Positions 27,075-39,700 of a DNA stretch of 64,000 nucleotides are shown here, one piece after another (position 1 is the first letter of the stretch; the number at the start of each line of letters is the position of its first letter). The notes beneath the pieces were generated by a model that saw nothing but the letters and a program-made list of their open reading frames with translations, did no database searches and was not told where the DNA came from. The translations under genes were made by a program, and so were the position numbers. Source of the stretch: Vibrio amylolyticus (lineage in GTDB: Bacteria; Pseudomonadota; Gammaproteobacteria; Enterobacterales; Vibrionaceae). The stretch is from the NCBI RefSeq assembly GCF_023145695.1, contig NZ_JAJHVV010000006.1, forward strand, positions 1-64,000, read 5' to 3'.

Positions 27075-28106
27075 ATGAAAATTAAAGCACTATCAAAACT
27101 TAAGCCTGAAGAAGGCATCTGGATGACCGAGGTTGAAAAACCGGAAATGGGTCATAACGATCTTCTGATCAAGATTAAGAAAACTGCTATTTGTGGTACT
27201 GACGTTCATATCTACAACTGGGATGAATGGTCACAAAACACGATTCCAGTACCAATGGTTGTTGGTCACGAATACGTAGGCGAAGTCGTTGGTATTGGCC
27301 AGGAAGTACGTGGCTTTACCATTGGTGATCGTGTCTCTGGCGAAGGTCATATTACCTGTGGTCACTGTCGTAACTGTCGTGGCGGCCGTACTCACCTTTG
27401 TCGTAACACTACAGGTGTTGGTGTTAACCGCACTGGTGCGTTCTCTGAATACTTGGTTATTCCTGCATTTAACGCATTTAAGATCCCAGCTGAAATCTCT
27501 GATGACCTAGCGTCAATCTTTGACCCGTTCGGCAACGCAGTACACACAGCGCTTTCGTTCGACCTAGTAGGCGAAGACGTACTAATCACTGGTGCTGGCC
27601 CAATCGGTATCATGGCTGCTGCGGTTGCAAAACACGTTGGTGCTCGTCACGTTGTGATCACTGACGTAAACGAATACCGTCTAGATCTTGCTAAAAAGAT
27701 GGGTGTAACACGCGCTGTAAACGTGATGGAAGAGAAGCTTGAAGATGTTATGGCTGATCTTGGTATGACTGAAGGTTTTGACGTTGGTTTAGAGATGTCT
27801 GGTGTGCCTTCAGCATTCAACAGCATGCTAACAAACATGAACCACGGCGGTAAGATCTCTCTACTAGGTATTCCACCATCAGACATGGCGGTAGATTGGA
27901 ACCAAGTGATCTTTAAAGGGTTGGTGATCAAAGGTATTTACGGCCGCGAGATGTTCGAAACTTGGTACAAGATGGCAAGCTTGATTCAATCTGGCCTAGA
28001 TCTTACACCGATCATTACTCATTCCTATAAAGTGGATGACTTCCAGAAAGGCTTCGACATGATGCGTTCTGGCATGTCTGGTAAGGTAATTCTTGACTGG
28101 GAATAA
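27075..28106 (+). CDS. tdh: L-threonine 3-dehydrogenase
   Basis: This 343-residue zinc-dependent medium-chain dehydrogenase oxidises L-threonine to 2-amino-3-oxobutyrate with NAD. It shows the catalytic zinc Cys in [25 protein letters not shown], the structural zinc loop [15 protein letters not shown], and the NAD fold [18 protein letters not shown]. The DW-containing loop after GTDVH is specific to Tdh. It supplies the substrate of Kbl, whose gene is directly upstream. The operon ends with a strong terminator. Confidence 0.97.
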   Translation: MKIKALSKLKPEEGIWMTEVEKPEMGHNDLLIKIKKTAICGTDVHIYNWDEWSQNTIPVPMVVGHEYVGEVVGIGQEVRGFTIGDRVSGEGHITCGHCRNCRGGRTHLCRNTTGVGVNRTGAFSEYLVIPAFNAFKIPAEISDDLASIFDPFGNAVHTALSFDLVGEDVLITGAGPIGIMAAAVAKHVGARHVVITDVNEYRLDLAKKMGVTRAVNVMEEKLEDVMADLGMTEGFDVGLEMSGVPSAFNSMLTNMNHGGKISLLGIPPSDMAVDWNQVIFKGLVIKGIYGREMFETWYKMASLIQSGLDLTPIITHSYKVDDFQKGFDMMRSGMSGKVILDWE

Positions 28107-28133
28107 GCCCTAACCGACTAAGAATAAGTTAAT

Positions 28134-28168
28134 AAACGCCGAGCTACCCAATAGCTCGGCGTTTTTAT
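28134..28168 (+). terminator. Intrinsic terminator of kbl-tdh
   Basis: AAACGCCGAGCTA-CCCAA-TAGCTCGGCGTTTTT, a 13-bp perfect stem with a T-tract, 28 bases after tdh. Confidence 0.93.
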
Positions 28169-28222
28169 TTATAATGAACATGAATATTTAAATATTTTTA
28201 CATTATTCTCGCACCGACGTAC

Positions 28223-28237
28223 ATCACATTTTGTGAT
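28223..28237. promoter_or_regulatory. Perfect palindrome ATCACA-TTT-TGTGAT upstream of the sodium channel gene
   Basis: Six-base inverted arms with a 3-base spacer lie about 100 bp before the channel start. The half-sites are the CRP half-sites but in the everted order and spacing, so CRP binding is doubtful. Its position suggests an operator. Confidence 0.4.
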
Positions 28238-28328
28238 AGTCTCTCGAAATCATGTAGCACATAGATGCTACCAAGTAACATCTAAAACTAGTAAGCTCAG
28301 TAAACCTTAATAGGAAACACTTCTACCC

Positions 28329-29180
28329 ATGACAGATATGGAAAAATCCGTTGATAGGCAGCTTATGACTCAAGGTCATAGAAGCCTTCAAGAACGATTC
28401 TATCGCTTAAGAAATAATAAAATATTTGAATGGTTCGTTATCTCAATCATCGTTTTCTCTGCATTGATGATTGGGGCCAATACCTACGATATGCCATCAA
28501 GCCTTGTCAGCTTACTTAAAATTCTAGACTGGGGGATCACGCTGATCTTCTTGGTCGAAATCTCTATTCGCTTTATTGGCGAGCCTAACAAAAAGCGTTT
28601 CTTCAATAATTTCTGGAACTTATTTGATACGTTGATTGTTGTGGTCAGCTTGATTCCAATTCAAGACAGTGAAATGGCGGTACTAGGGCGCCTCGTTCGT
28701 ATCTTCCGTGTGTTGAGAATGGTTTCCATCATCCCTGAATTGCGCTTGTTGATTAACTCGTTAGTGAAAGCATTACCGCAACTTAGCTATGTCATGTTAC
28801 TGATGTTCATCATCTTTTATATCTATGCGGCTGTAGGCTCAACGTTCTTTGCGTCTATTAACCCAATTCTTTGGGGCGATATTTCCATCAGCATGTTAAC
28901 CCTGTTTAGGGTCATGACATTTGAGAGCTGGACGAGTGTTATGTACGAAACGATGGAAGAGTATCCGTTGTCATGGGTCTACTTCCTTTCGTTTATCTTC
29001 TTTACCGCTTTTGCATTCCTTAACATGGTCATCGGCATTGTTGTGAATGTGCTAGAACAAGAGAGGCAGAACATCGCAAGAGAAGAGGGTGAAGAACTTA
29101 ACGAACCAACCATGGCTGAGCTAAAACAAGAGCTGGATGAAATCAAAAAGTTACTGAAACAGCAAGCGAAACAAGGTTAG
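28329..29180 (+). CDS. Bacterial voltage-gated sodium channel (NaChBac/NavAb family)
   Basis: This 283-residue one-domain channel subunit forms a tetramer in relatives. Six membrane segments are visible. The S4 voltage sensor has arginines every third residue (GRLVRIFRVLRMVSIIPELR, about 118-137). The pore helix carries the selectivity filter TFESWTS (about 197-203), equivalent to TLESWAS in NaChBac, which marks sodium rather than potassium selectivity. S6 reads FAFLNMVIGIVVNVLEQE. The cytoplasmic tail (ELKQELDEIKKLLKQQ) is a heptad coiled coil that stabilises the tetramer. In marine bacteria such channels link sodium entry to pH homeostasis and motility (family knowledge). Start could be the second ATG at 28338. 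Confidence 0.93.
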   Translation: MTDMEKSVDRQLMTQGHRSLQERFYRLRNNKIFEWFVISIIVFSALMIGANTYDMPSSLVSLLKILDWGITLIFLVEISIRFIGEPNKKRFFNNFWNLFDTLIVVVSLIPIQDSEMAVLGRLVRIFRVLRMVSIIPELRLLINSLVKALPQLSYVMLLMFIIFYIYAAVGSTFFASINPILWGDISISMLTLFRVMTFESWTSVMYETMEEYPLSWVYFLSFIFFTAFAFLNMVIGIVVNVLEQERQNIAREEGEELNEPTMAELKQELDEIKKLLKQQAKQG

Positions 29181-29223
29181 TTTATCGGCTAACCTGCCTA
29201 ACCATTTTTTGTTGATAGAAATG

Positions 29224-29265
29224 AAGCCTACCTATGCGATGTGAATTCATTAAGTAGGCTTTTTG
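29224..29265 (+). terminator. Terminator after the sodium channel gene
   Basis: AAGCCTAC (29224-29231) and GTAGGCTT (29254-29261) flank a 22-base loop and are followed by T residues. The convergent gene ends 15 bases later. Confidence 0.7.
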
Positions 29266-29278
29266 CATTTAGATAAGG

Positions 29279-30268
29279 TTAAATGTTCTGAAATAGCACT
29301 TCGAGTCGAAGCGTAAACTTGGCTTCTTGGTAACGTTCAATATGTTCTTCTTTGAACCAGTTGTACTCAGGTTTTAGTTCGTAGAATAACCACGACCGTA
29401 AAAAATTTTGGCGATATGTGACGGAAAAATGCGTATTACTGATGTAATGGTATGGGCGGTTGGTTCCTGTCGTACTGGCTTGGTAGCTGAGAGCTTGATC
29501 ATCTGAAATGAATTGGTAGAGCGTCATGCCAGAGCCGAACTCCCAGCCCTTTATATCATCTTCATAAGTGGCGAAATTAGACCAACGAAATAGAAAGGCT
29601 TTATTGATCGAGTGGTCGATGTCTATCTCCGTCTTTTCACCGGTTACACGTTTTTTTTGATAAATTCGCTGAGTCAAAGTCGCTGTCGTATCAATAGTAA
29701 ATGGGTAGGTGTAACGAAAACGTCCTTCAATACCAGGCTTGGCGGTCAATTTGATGTTAAAGCTTTGTCTTGTTCGTTGAATCCAGTCATAACGCAACCC
29801 TAAGGTGCTTTCTGCATCTTCAGCAGTATTGGGGAATAGCTCGAATACATCACCTTCTTCATCCGTTTCAAAAACAACTTTTAATCGCTTATTCACTTCT
29901 GGTAAATGGAAGCGGGCCTTAAACCGTGTCTTAAATTGATAGCCTTCGTTCTCCACCATAGAAAAATCGTTATACCAACGAATAATCGTTCCGGCTCTAG
30001 CATCGCCGTCGCTTCGCTCATCAACAAAGAAATTATCGAACCAAACCGCAGGCTGGCAGAGCTTGGTATTGAGGTAATCGAACGTTCTGTCCAGAATGAG
30101 TGAACTGTCTTGATTGTGATTACAGGTATCAACTGGAGGAGGGAGTTCTGAGGTCGAGTTTTCACTCTTACTTTTGGGAATAGGAGAATCTTCTCCAAAC
30201 GAAAAACAAGAGTTCAAAATGAGAAACGAAGCTAAGAAAGTTATGGATAATCGGTGTGTGGACAGCAA
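29279..30268 (-). CDS. Unknown envelope protein, probably an outer-membrane beta-barrel
   Basis: This 329-residue exported protein is not recognised by family. The N-terminus is a signal peptide (FLASFLILNSCFSFG); the Cys there is not in a good lipobox. A short Ser/Pro-rich linker follows, with two Cys residues flanking DSSLILDRTFDYLNTKL. From about residue 100 there are alternating-hydrophobicity strands rich in Tyr/Phe/Arg (FKTRFKARFHLP, GRFRYTYPFTID, ISNTHFSVTYRQNF). The chain ends TLRLEVLFQNI, close to the terminal aromatic signature of barrels. It is transcribed divergently from the giant surface-protein operon; a functional tie is only a guess. Confidence 0.6.
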   Translation of the reverse strand: MLSTHRLSITFLASFLILNSCFSFGEDSPIPKSKSENSTSELPPPVDTCNHNQDSSLILDRTFDYLNTKLCQPAVWFDNFFVDERSDGDARAGTIIRWYNDFSMVENEGYQFKTRFKARFHLPEVNKRLKVVFETDEEGDVFELFPNTAEDAESTLGLRYDWIQRTRQSFNIKLTAKPGIEGRFRYTYPFTIDTTATLTQRIYQKKRVTGEKTEIDIDHSINKAFLFRWSNFATYEDDIKGWEFGSGMTLYQFISDDQALSYQASTTGTNRPYHYISNTHFSVTYRQNFLRSWLFYELKPEYNWFKEEHIERYQEAKFTLRLEVLFQNI

Positions 30269-30728
30269 GTAACATCCTTGTTTACAACCACTTATTTTAA
30301 TAAGTGTAACAGTATTTAGTATATCTATGAATAATACTAACTGATATTGTCTGCTTTGGAGTCGTCAATCGAGTGATAAAAATTTGACTCGCTAGGTTTA
30401 TGAAATGATGTTCAATTATAATGTTGTTATCTTTATTGCAAAACTTAGGTTTCGTAAGTGTTAAATGGTTGATTTTGCGTTACGATTTTTGATATCAAAG
30501 CTGGTTGTTTATTTGTTATTTCTATCTAAATAATCGTAGTAATCATTTGTTACATCCGGTCTTGTTTTGACACATCTGTGACATAGAGTTGACGGTGAGG
30601 AGGATAATACCGCGTTTCTTAGCCGTGACAGCATAAAGCCGATGAAGTTCCTTTTGGCTTTTAACTGAGCTTTTGCGTCGAAAATTGCTAGTTCTCGTTT
30701 AATTAATAGCTAAGGTTATACATTGTTA
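30269..30728. other. Control region between the unknown barrel gene and the giant-protein operon
   Basis: 460 bp, AT-rich, with no gene. It must hold two divergent promoters and perhaps a long leader of the giant gene. TTGACA-like hexamers occur at about 30567 and 30590. AAGG at 30712-30715 is the likely ribosome-binding site for the giant gene. No known riboswitch or clear operator was recognised. Confidence 0.4.
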
Positions 30729-33700
30729 ATGAACTTACTTAAAAATAAGCTTATCGCCATTGCCTTCGTTCTACTGAACCTCATCTCTTTCTCTGCTTTT
30801 GCTGCCAAGAGCATTGAGGTTTCTGTTTTTCCTACTGATGCGGTATACGAAAATGGCCAAACTATCGCTTACGACATACAGGTAAAGAACACCACAAAGA
30901 AGGTGATCAGTTCGATAGACGTTCAAGATTTGGTTTGGGATACCCTTAGTCCGAGTCAGACGGGTTCAAGCAAAGCGTTCATTAAGTTAAGTATCACTGA
31001 TTCACACTCATGGGGCTCAAGTGCTGGAAGTTATAATTCACAAGACAGTAATTTAGTTGTCAGCGATGCAAAGTTATTCCCTTTAGGGCAAGTGACTTAC
31101 CATATTGAAGCAACCGTCTCAGACGATATTGTTGGGGAGATAGTGCTTGGCGATAATACCGTCGTAAAGGCGGCTATTGACGGTGCAAATCAGACTTTCT
31201 CTCCTGCGAGCGTAGCGACCTTTTCCCCTGTTCCTTATGAGTACAGCATTGATCTTAGTGTTGATAAATCAGAATACCTAATAAATCAGAAACTAACCTA
31301 TACGCTGAAGCTAATTAACACGGGCAGTTATAGAGTTCAGCATCTTAATATTGAGCAGCCATATGCGTCTTTGAAAGCGCTTAGTGCTTCAGGAAGTACA
31401 GTTAGTGCGTTTAACTCAGTTGTCATCAGCGGAGTGACTTTTGGAAATGGTAGTGATGCAGGAAGCTATGCCTCTTCTGGAGATCTAGTTGTTAAAGATG
31501 CGTCAATTGACGTTGGAGGCTCAATCACTTACACGATTTCAGCTGAAGTTGTAGATGGACTGGTTGGCGACATCGTAACCCAAGCTGTAAGCAGCTCTAA
31601 AGAAGGGGATCAATCGAGCGATGAATTAACTACGCCTGCTGCGAAGCCAAAAGTCGAGATCAGCCACACTATAAGTTCGGTGAACCCATACCTTGTTAAT
31701 CAAGAGCGTGTGTTTACCGTTGTTGTTTATAACAATGGTAAAGGCATCGCGCACGATTATCATGTAAAACAAAACATTGCGCAGCTAATTACAAATAATG
31801 GTTTAGCGAATGATCTTGAAAGTCACTTTGATAATAGTGATGTTTCTGGTCAACCGTTTAGTTCATGGAAAGTCAAAGTGAGCGATATAGGAAGCCACTC
31901 ACTGTCTGATTATAATGCAACGGGCGAACAAACTGATGTAGATGTGGAAGATACGGTATCTATATACCCCAACGAATCGATCTCCTACACAATTACAGCT
32001 AACCTAACGCCTGTCACTATTGGGGATATTGCTGGGTTTAATGCGTCAGTTGAAGATTCTAGTGGACGCGTGGTCGTTGACGCCCAAATCAATGAGCAAT
32101 TGAGCGCCGAACAAGTGCTCTACTTCCCCGATCCAGATATCAAAGTAACCAAAACGACCCAAGCATCAGAGTATATTCCCGGTCAAAATGTTGAATATGA
32201 CATCAAAGTTAGTAATAGCTCTTCAAAGTACTTCGCGAATAACCTGCTGATTGTCGATGATTTAACCTGTGTTCAAACAGAGCAAGCGGCAGGGGCAGGT
32301 GTTGGGCAGGCTTTCTCTCAATGGAAGTTAGAGGTAGTTAGCGGAGAAGATGATCAAGGGACTGATCCTGGCCTATTCAATTATAATCAGTGGATGACCT
32401 CTGAGGTGACGCTGTCACCTGATATTGCACCTGGCAAAGAGGTGCACTACAGATTAACTGCACAAGTGAACGATAGTAGTGTTGGACTCATTGTTGATAA
32501 TCGCCCGTCTTGTCATGATGATATTAGCGAAGATGGCTCTGGTGTGCAGATGCCGGAAGACAATTTAAGAGCGAGTAAAGTGGTCGATTCGCGCTACTAC
32601 TCATCAGGTCAAACGCTTACCTACACCATTCAGATTAACAATGATGGAGACGGATTTGCAGATCAGGTTTCTGTTTTTGATGATCTAGAAAATGTGATGA
32701 CAACAGGCGTTAGCGGTAAAGATGTAAACGCTTATGCTAGTTGGGAAATTACGGCCGTTGCAAAACAGTCAGATGGAAGTATTTCAACGGCTTCGGATAC
32801 AGGAATATCGAGCTCGATTAGCAATCCTGACATTCTAGATGTCAAAGCGACGATCGCCCCCCATTCTTATATAGAATACACCATTGTAGCGCAAACAAAC
32901 CCACTTGCTAATGGGCACATTAAGAACAGTGTGACGGTTGATAATACGGTCTATGCCGATACCGGTTCCGATCCGTATGACTTTGATATTGAAATAGATA
33001 AAAGAGTAAAAGTGGGCTCTGAAGGCGGTTATCACGACGAAGGCAGCCGATACTCTAAGCTTGATGATACGGTAATGTATCAAATCAATGTGGTTAACCG
33101 AGCAGGAAATGGTTACGCGACGAATGTACAAATAAAAGATGAGATATCTAAAATAACCGCAGGCTTACTAGAGCCTAATAACGAAACTAAGCCCGTCTTT
33201 AGTTCTTGGACGATTAGTGCAGAGATAATTTCAGATAACCCTTTGCTTAATGGCAATGGATTATTCACTGATGTTGGTACATTTAGCGATAACAGTGATC
33301 TGAACACCACAGCGCAAATTCCACCGAATGTGACGGTGGTTTATACCATTGTTGGAAAAATCGACCGCTCGGTCAGTGAACAAATTGTTTACAGCAAATT
33401 TACCAATGTTGTTGAGGCAAAAACACCTGACTCGGACAGTCAAACGTCTGCAACGGACAGTGTTACGATTTGGCCGAAAGATCCTGATGTAGTCGTGGTA
33501 AAAACGTCCGAAGAGGAGAAGTTTGTACCGGGTCAGTGGGTCACCTTCGATATCATGGTTTACAACCGCGGCTCTGGCTATGCCAATGAAGTAAAAGTTG
33601 ATGATGACATCATTGGCATGAACGTATTTGAACGTTGGGAGATCACTTCTAAAACCGACAGTAACAATACCACTTATAAAACGGGTAGTTATGCGGGTTC

Positions 33701-36700
33701 GAAATCAAACTACCCTGATAATGGCAACATCAATACCAAAATAGACATTGACCCTAAAACGAGCGATGGCTTGGGTTTTGTTGGTTATACCATCCGTGGC
33801 TTAGTGCGTAGTGACTACGAGAAGTTTGAGATCGCTAATACCGTTGAAATCCATGATCCTGTGAATAATTTAGATCAGTCCTCAACGGCTGAAATAGGGG
33901 ATAGCGGTGATTCCAAGCTGAACGTGTCGATCTTAAAAACAGCGGATAGAACGCGCTTTACCCCTGGTGATGAAGTGACCTATTTCATCACTTTGCTAAA
34001 TAATAGTTCTGTGAAAGCTGAGCACTTAAAAGTGTTTGATCCATTGAACGAAATTCGCATGACACTGGCAAATCAAAAAGATAACCATTTCGCAGATTTT
34101 CCAAATCAATCGCCTTTTGAATCGTGGCAGTTTGATTATGCAGACGGTAAAGGTTGGAGTGCGGTAACCAATGACGATTTCGTCTATCCACTTGGAGGGG
34201 ATAATAAAACCTTTAGCCTTGAGGGAGGAGAAGAGCGCACATTCAAGATAAAAGCCAAAGTTAAGGATAATGTGGTATCCAACATTTTGGGCAATGATGC
34301 CTATGTCTATCGAGATAAAGGATTAGTCTCACAGGAAGACCACGTTTCTCACCATGAGATGGAGCGAGTTGGCTCTGGTGCTGATGTGGTAAGGAAGTTA
34401 TACGTGAATGGCGTTGAGACCTCCAAATACGCCCCGGGCGATACACTCAAATATACGGTTAAAATCTCTTCACAGGTAGGCTATTTTAATAACCACCGTG
34501 TTTCAGAAAATATCAAAGACCTCAGTGTTCTTCTGATGGACGGGACGACTGCTAACCCATTTAACAGTGCTTTTACTGTGGGAGTAGAAAAAGAAGACGA
34601 TAACGGCGCCGCGGGCACAACCGATGGCACACTTGATGGCGTCGTTAGCGACAATGAAAATATTGAAACCACCATTGATGTCGCGGGTGGTGACTATGTT
34701 CTCTATACCGTGGAAGGCGTAGTGAGAGACGATGCAGTTGGAGACATCACCATAGGTGGCATTACGGTTAGACCGTTTGATTATCACCTAACCTTTACGA
34801 AAACAGTCGACCAGAAAAACTATGAACCAGGTCAACCGCTTACTTATAAATTAACCATTAAGAATGATGCAAAAGGTAATGCCTATAACATTCCAATTGT
34901 TGATGAATTATCCCAAATTACCGTCGATCTTCTCGATGGTAATAAAGGTCCTGCGTTTGATACCGGTTGGACCATTTCAACCGAAGTGGTGGGTGGAAGT
35001 AGTGCAGCGATCGTAGACCTTGATAGTACGCTTGCAGATAACCAAGACATCAATACGCATTTTTCTATTCCAGGAAAAGAGACGATTATTTATACCGTGA
35101 CGGGTAATGTAAATCCGCAGGCGGTTGGCAACATTACGAACTTGCTTCTGGTTGATGGAAACACGGTGAGTGCCGAGTCGAAACCTAATACAGAAAAATT
35201 CACCTTTGAAAAGCACGTAACTCGTTACTTTGACCAAGATGGCACAACTGAATTGACCGGCGGCTATACACCGGGCGGCTATATCGAGTATCAAATTGAT
35301 CTGGTTAATAAGAATAATGTACACCTAAAAGATGTTCGAATTATTGATGCCATTGATGCCATCAAAACAGATTATTTTGATGGAACAAAAGGCGCGGCTT
35401 TTTCAGAATGGACGATAGAAACAGAGACAGACAGCAGTGGTTACAGTGACGCAGGAACAGTAAAACCAAACCAGAATATCAGTACGGAATTCGACCTCTC
35501 TGCACCATCATTCACTAGTGATGGCAACGCCTATGTTCGCTACATTATTAAAGCGAAAGTAGCTGAACAAGCTGTGGGGGAAATTAAGAATACGGCCTTA
35601 GTGGATGATCGCCATACACTGATTTCAGAACGTTCTCGAATGTTGCTTCCAGAGGTTAAATTTACCCATCACGCCTACACCAACGCTCTTAAAACTGAAG
35701 TGAAATCGAGCTATAACCATACCCCTAGCGAACAACCTGTCGTTTACCAAATACGCATTGACAACAAGGGGAAAGGGACAGAGTACGGTGCAACGTTAGT
35801 TGATGAACTCTCTAAATTAAAAGTGAAACTGGCTCAGCAATCAGCCGCGGACAGCGATGGTCGTAAAGAGTCGGTTTATGAGCCAAAAACGTGGAATGTG
35901 AGCGTTGGAAAATCGAATGAGTTAGTTACCCAGATTGGTAGTTTCTCTGGCGGTGTGAATACCGACATCAATATTCCAGAGTTATCTATTGCTGCGGGTG
36001 GCTGGGTCGATCTAACCGTGGAAACGGAAATACGAAACGATAGTCTTGAGAAGATCTATTCTAAAGCGAAATACGTTGGATCCATTACTCAAAATCGAGT
36101 GGCTAAGGTTGAAATTGAGCCGTCAAAACTGGATGTAACCAAAGAGATCATCTCTATTGGGGGGCGAGCTTACTCTTCTGGCGACACCTATAAACCAGGA
36201 GAAGAGGTCGTTTATCGTTTAACTGTCGATAATACTGAATCGGTTTGGTACGACAACGCGGCTATTGTTGATAAGCTTTCTGATATTAAGGTTGAGGTCT
36301 TGGGTGGTGGAACAGAACAAGCCTTTACCACGACTGAAATTACTCACACTCTCTCTGGTGGTTTAGGCGCTGACTTCGTTACTTACATTCCAGATTATTC
36401 ACCTTCAGGTGACCTGAATATCAGTGTTGATGTCGCACCAAAAGCGAAAATTGTTTTTACCATTAAAGGACAAATCCGCCCAGATGCGTTAGGTAGCATT
36501 TCGGCAAACCGAGCGACAGGTGGGAATCATCACGTTGATACTGACGCGATACCGCCAGTGGCACCAAACCTGGTGTTTGAAAAATGGGTCACCAATACCA
36601 CAGCTGACAGTAGCAAGTGTCGCTTCCCATCGACAAGTGGTGATGGTTGCCAATACAACCCTAATGGTGAAGTTACGTATACTATTTTGGTGAAAAATAC

Positions 36701-39700
36701 CGGTGAAGGCATCGCTAACGATGCCACCATTGTCGATAAGCTCAACAGCATTAAGACTTCCAGTGGGGAAAGTGCTTTTACCTCAAGTAATACGTCGATT
36801 CTAAAACAGCCGCCGTCTGATCGTTTCTCTATATCGGGTAATTACCAAGGAGCGAAACCACTCGATGCAACCTTTGATCTGATGCCAAACGACGAAGTGG
36901 TGTTCCAACTTACGGGGGCGGTGAATGGTGATGCAACGGGCACCATAACCAATGTGGCTAAGATAAACGGGGAAAACTCGAATGAGGTTATTTTGGGTCA
37001 AGGCGATGCCAATATTTTAGCGGCGAAAATGACAGACACGCCAACCTATGTACCGGGTGGCGAGGTTCGTTATACGCTTTATATTGCCAATAAATCTGAC
37101 TCCAATGCGGATGTATTGATTGAAGACGAAATTTCAAAATTCATGGTCGAAACGGCTGATGGCTCAATGAAACCGGCGTTAGAGAGTTGGACCGTGTCGG
37201 CTCAGTTCATTAGTAATGCCAGCGCGGATCACAACAATATCGCGACGGTTCAAACAACAGGCGATATCAATGCCACTGTGGGGTTAGGCGCCGCAGAGTC
37301 TCAGCCAACCGTGCTTGAGATTTCTATCGTTGGTAAAGTCCGAACGGATGCTGTTGGAAAGTTTGGCAACACCATGTATGTCGATAAGAAACAGTTCGAT
37401 CTTAGAGAGCATTTCATTTACCCAGAACAGGGCGAACTTACGCTAACTAAGTCGGCGTCGTTATCACCTAATACCTATGCCCCAGGTGATGTCATTGGTT
37501 TCGATATCGAAGTAAAAAATGAAGGTTTTGGCTACGTTCAAGGGGTAACGATTTCTGATATTGCTAAAGAGATTGAAGCGGATGTCATCGGCGGTGGAAC
37601 GGGTCAAGTATTTGAACATTGGGAAGCAGCGACGAGTAGTGTCTCTATAGTCGACTCAGGTAGCAGTAAGACCTATGTCATTAAAGAAACGGCACTTGAT
37701 GCTGCCGATGGTTTTGTTGGCAACTACACCATAGCGCCAAACAGTTCGATCAAATTGCACCTAGAAGGGAAAGTGGATTCAAAGGTTATTGGTGTTATCG
37801 AAAATACGGCGAAAGTTGAAGCAACAAACAATAAAAAGCTCACAGCCAACGCAGAGTACGTGCCAATTGATGCTGATGTAACACTCTCTAAAGTGGTCGA
37901 CATAGCGGAATACAATGCTGGTGACACGCTCACTTATACGTTGACGATGGCCAATACAACACGAGCTTGGGCATCTGATGTGCGTCTCCAAGATTTTGTA
38001 TCGCAAATTGAAGCGGAATCAATTTCTGGATCAATGATCACGGTATTCGAATCAGGTTCTATTGATATCACAGCATTGTCTTCAACGGGGGAATCGATTC
38101 TTCCTTCTTCAGTTGGAGATAACATAGATGCGTTGATTCAAATTGCACCAGAAGATGTCATTACGGTGACCATTTCTGGCACGCTGAAAACAGCCATCAT
38201 TGGTGATGTTGTTAACAAAGCCACATTAGAGTTTGATGGAAAAACCATCGAAGCTGAAGCGGTGAGTGTCGCAGCCATTCCCGAAATAGAGATCACTAAA
38301 AATACTATCGAGGAATTCTATAAACTGGGTAGACCCGCTGGTTATGCGGTCACGATTACAAACAAAAGTGGCGCCTTTGCTAATGATATTCAGCTAATCG
38401 ATGAGATTTCGGCATTGATGGTTGAAACGACGGATGCTGCATCAGCGAAGGCTTTCGCAACGTGGTCTGTAGCTTACAAGGCAAGCGATAAGCTTACCGT
38501 GGTTGATGCTCCGAAGTTTACTCACAACAAAGACATCGATACGAATATTGACTTAGCGCCAGACAGTCAGGTGCTGTTTGTGGTGGAAGGACGCCTTAAC
38601 CCACTTGCCATTGGTGAGATAGAAAACATCGCCACCGCAACCTTTAATAGGGCAGACAAAGAGAGTAGTGCAATGCTAAAACCTTTGCCTGCGAGCATTA
38701 GCGTGACCAAAATCGCCGATAGAGAGTTCTACCAAGCGGGGGATATAGCGAGCTTTACTGTTACTGTCACCAATGAAGGCGATGGATTTGCTAATGATGT
38801 ATCGGTGAAAGATCTGCTCAATGATATGCAGGTAGAATTGGTCGACGGTTCAAGAACGACAGCGTTTGAACAGTGGAGAGTCACTACTTCGTGGTCGAAT
38901 CCTTTAAGTTCAGTCGCGACACTGCCATCAGGTAAGAACCCAGATATTGATACGCTTGTGGATCTCGCGCCAAATAGCACGGTTGAATTCCTAATTGAGG
39001 GCAGGGTACAACCTTTAGCGAGTAGCGATATATATAACAAAGTGACGGTTGGCTATGGTACTCAACCAGAGTTAGTTGCCGAGGCGATCATTAAGAACAG
39101 GCCTGTTTCTTTAACTTTAGAGAAGTTTGTAGGCGAGCAAGGCGCAGAAACAGAAATGACATATGAGCCGGGCAAAGAAGCGACTTTCCGAGTGGTTCTA
39201 AAAAACCAAAATGAGTCATTTGTTGGTGGCATTGCATTAAAAGACATTATCTCTGGATTAAAAGTGGCCACGGTAAATGGGGCACAAGAAAAAGCGTTTT
39301 CAAGTTGGGCTATTAAGGTAAATAAAGGGAATAATTTAACCACTGTTTCTCCAGACCCAAGTGGTGCGAATAAAGATATCGACGCCACAGTGAGCCTAGC
39401 GCCTAATGACACGCTAGAGCTGGTCATCACGGGGACAATCAATGAATACGCGAACGGGCGTATTGATAATAAAGCGAGCATGACGGTGGACACTCGCTCT
39501 CAACGTTTCACCGCTACTGCAAGCTTAATCCCAGAGCCTGATAACGTCGTGATCACCAAAACAGCGGATAGTCCAATCTATGTCGCGGGTGAGGAAGCCA
39601 CCTTTAGAATTAAGTTATTTAATGACAGCAAAGGGTTTGGCAACGATATTGTCGTTAAGGATGTCATGTCACAAATACGTGTGCCGACACGACCGGATGA

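Noticed and set aside
39062..39493. 143-codon minus-strand frame inside the giant gene
   Set aside because: It is an antisense frame of the DUF11-like repeats, without start signals; several similar ones occur along the gene.
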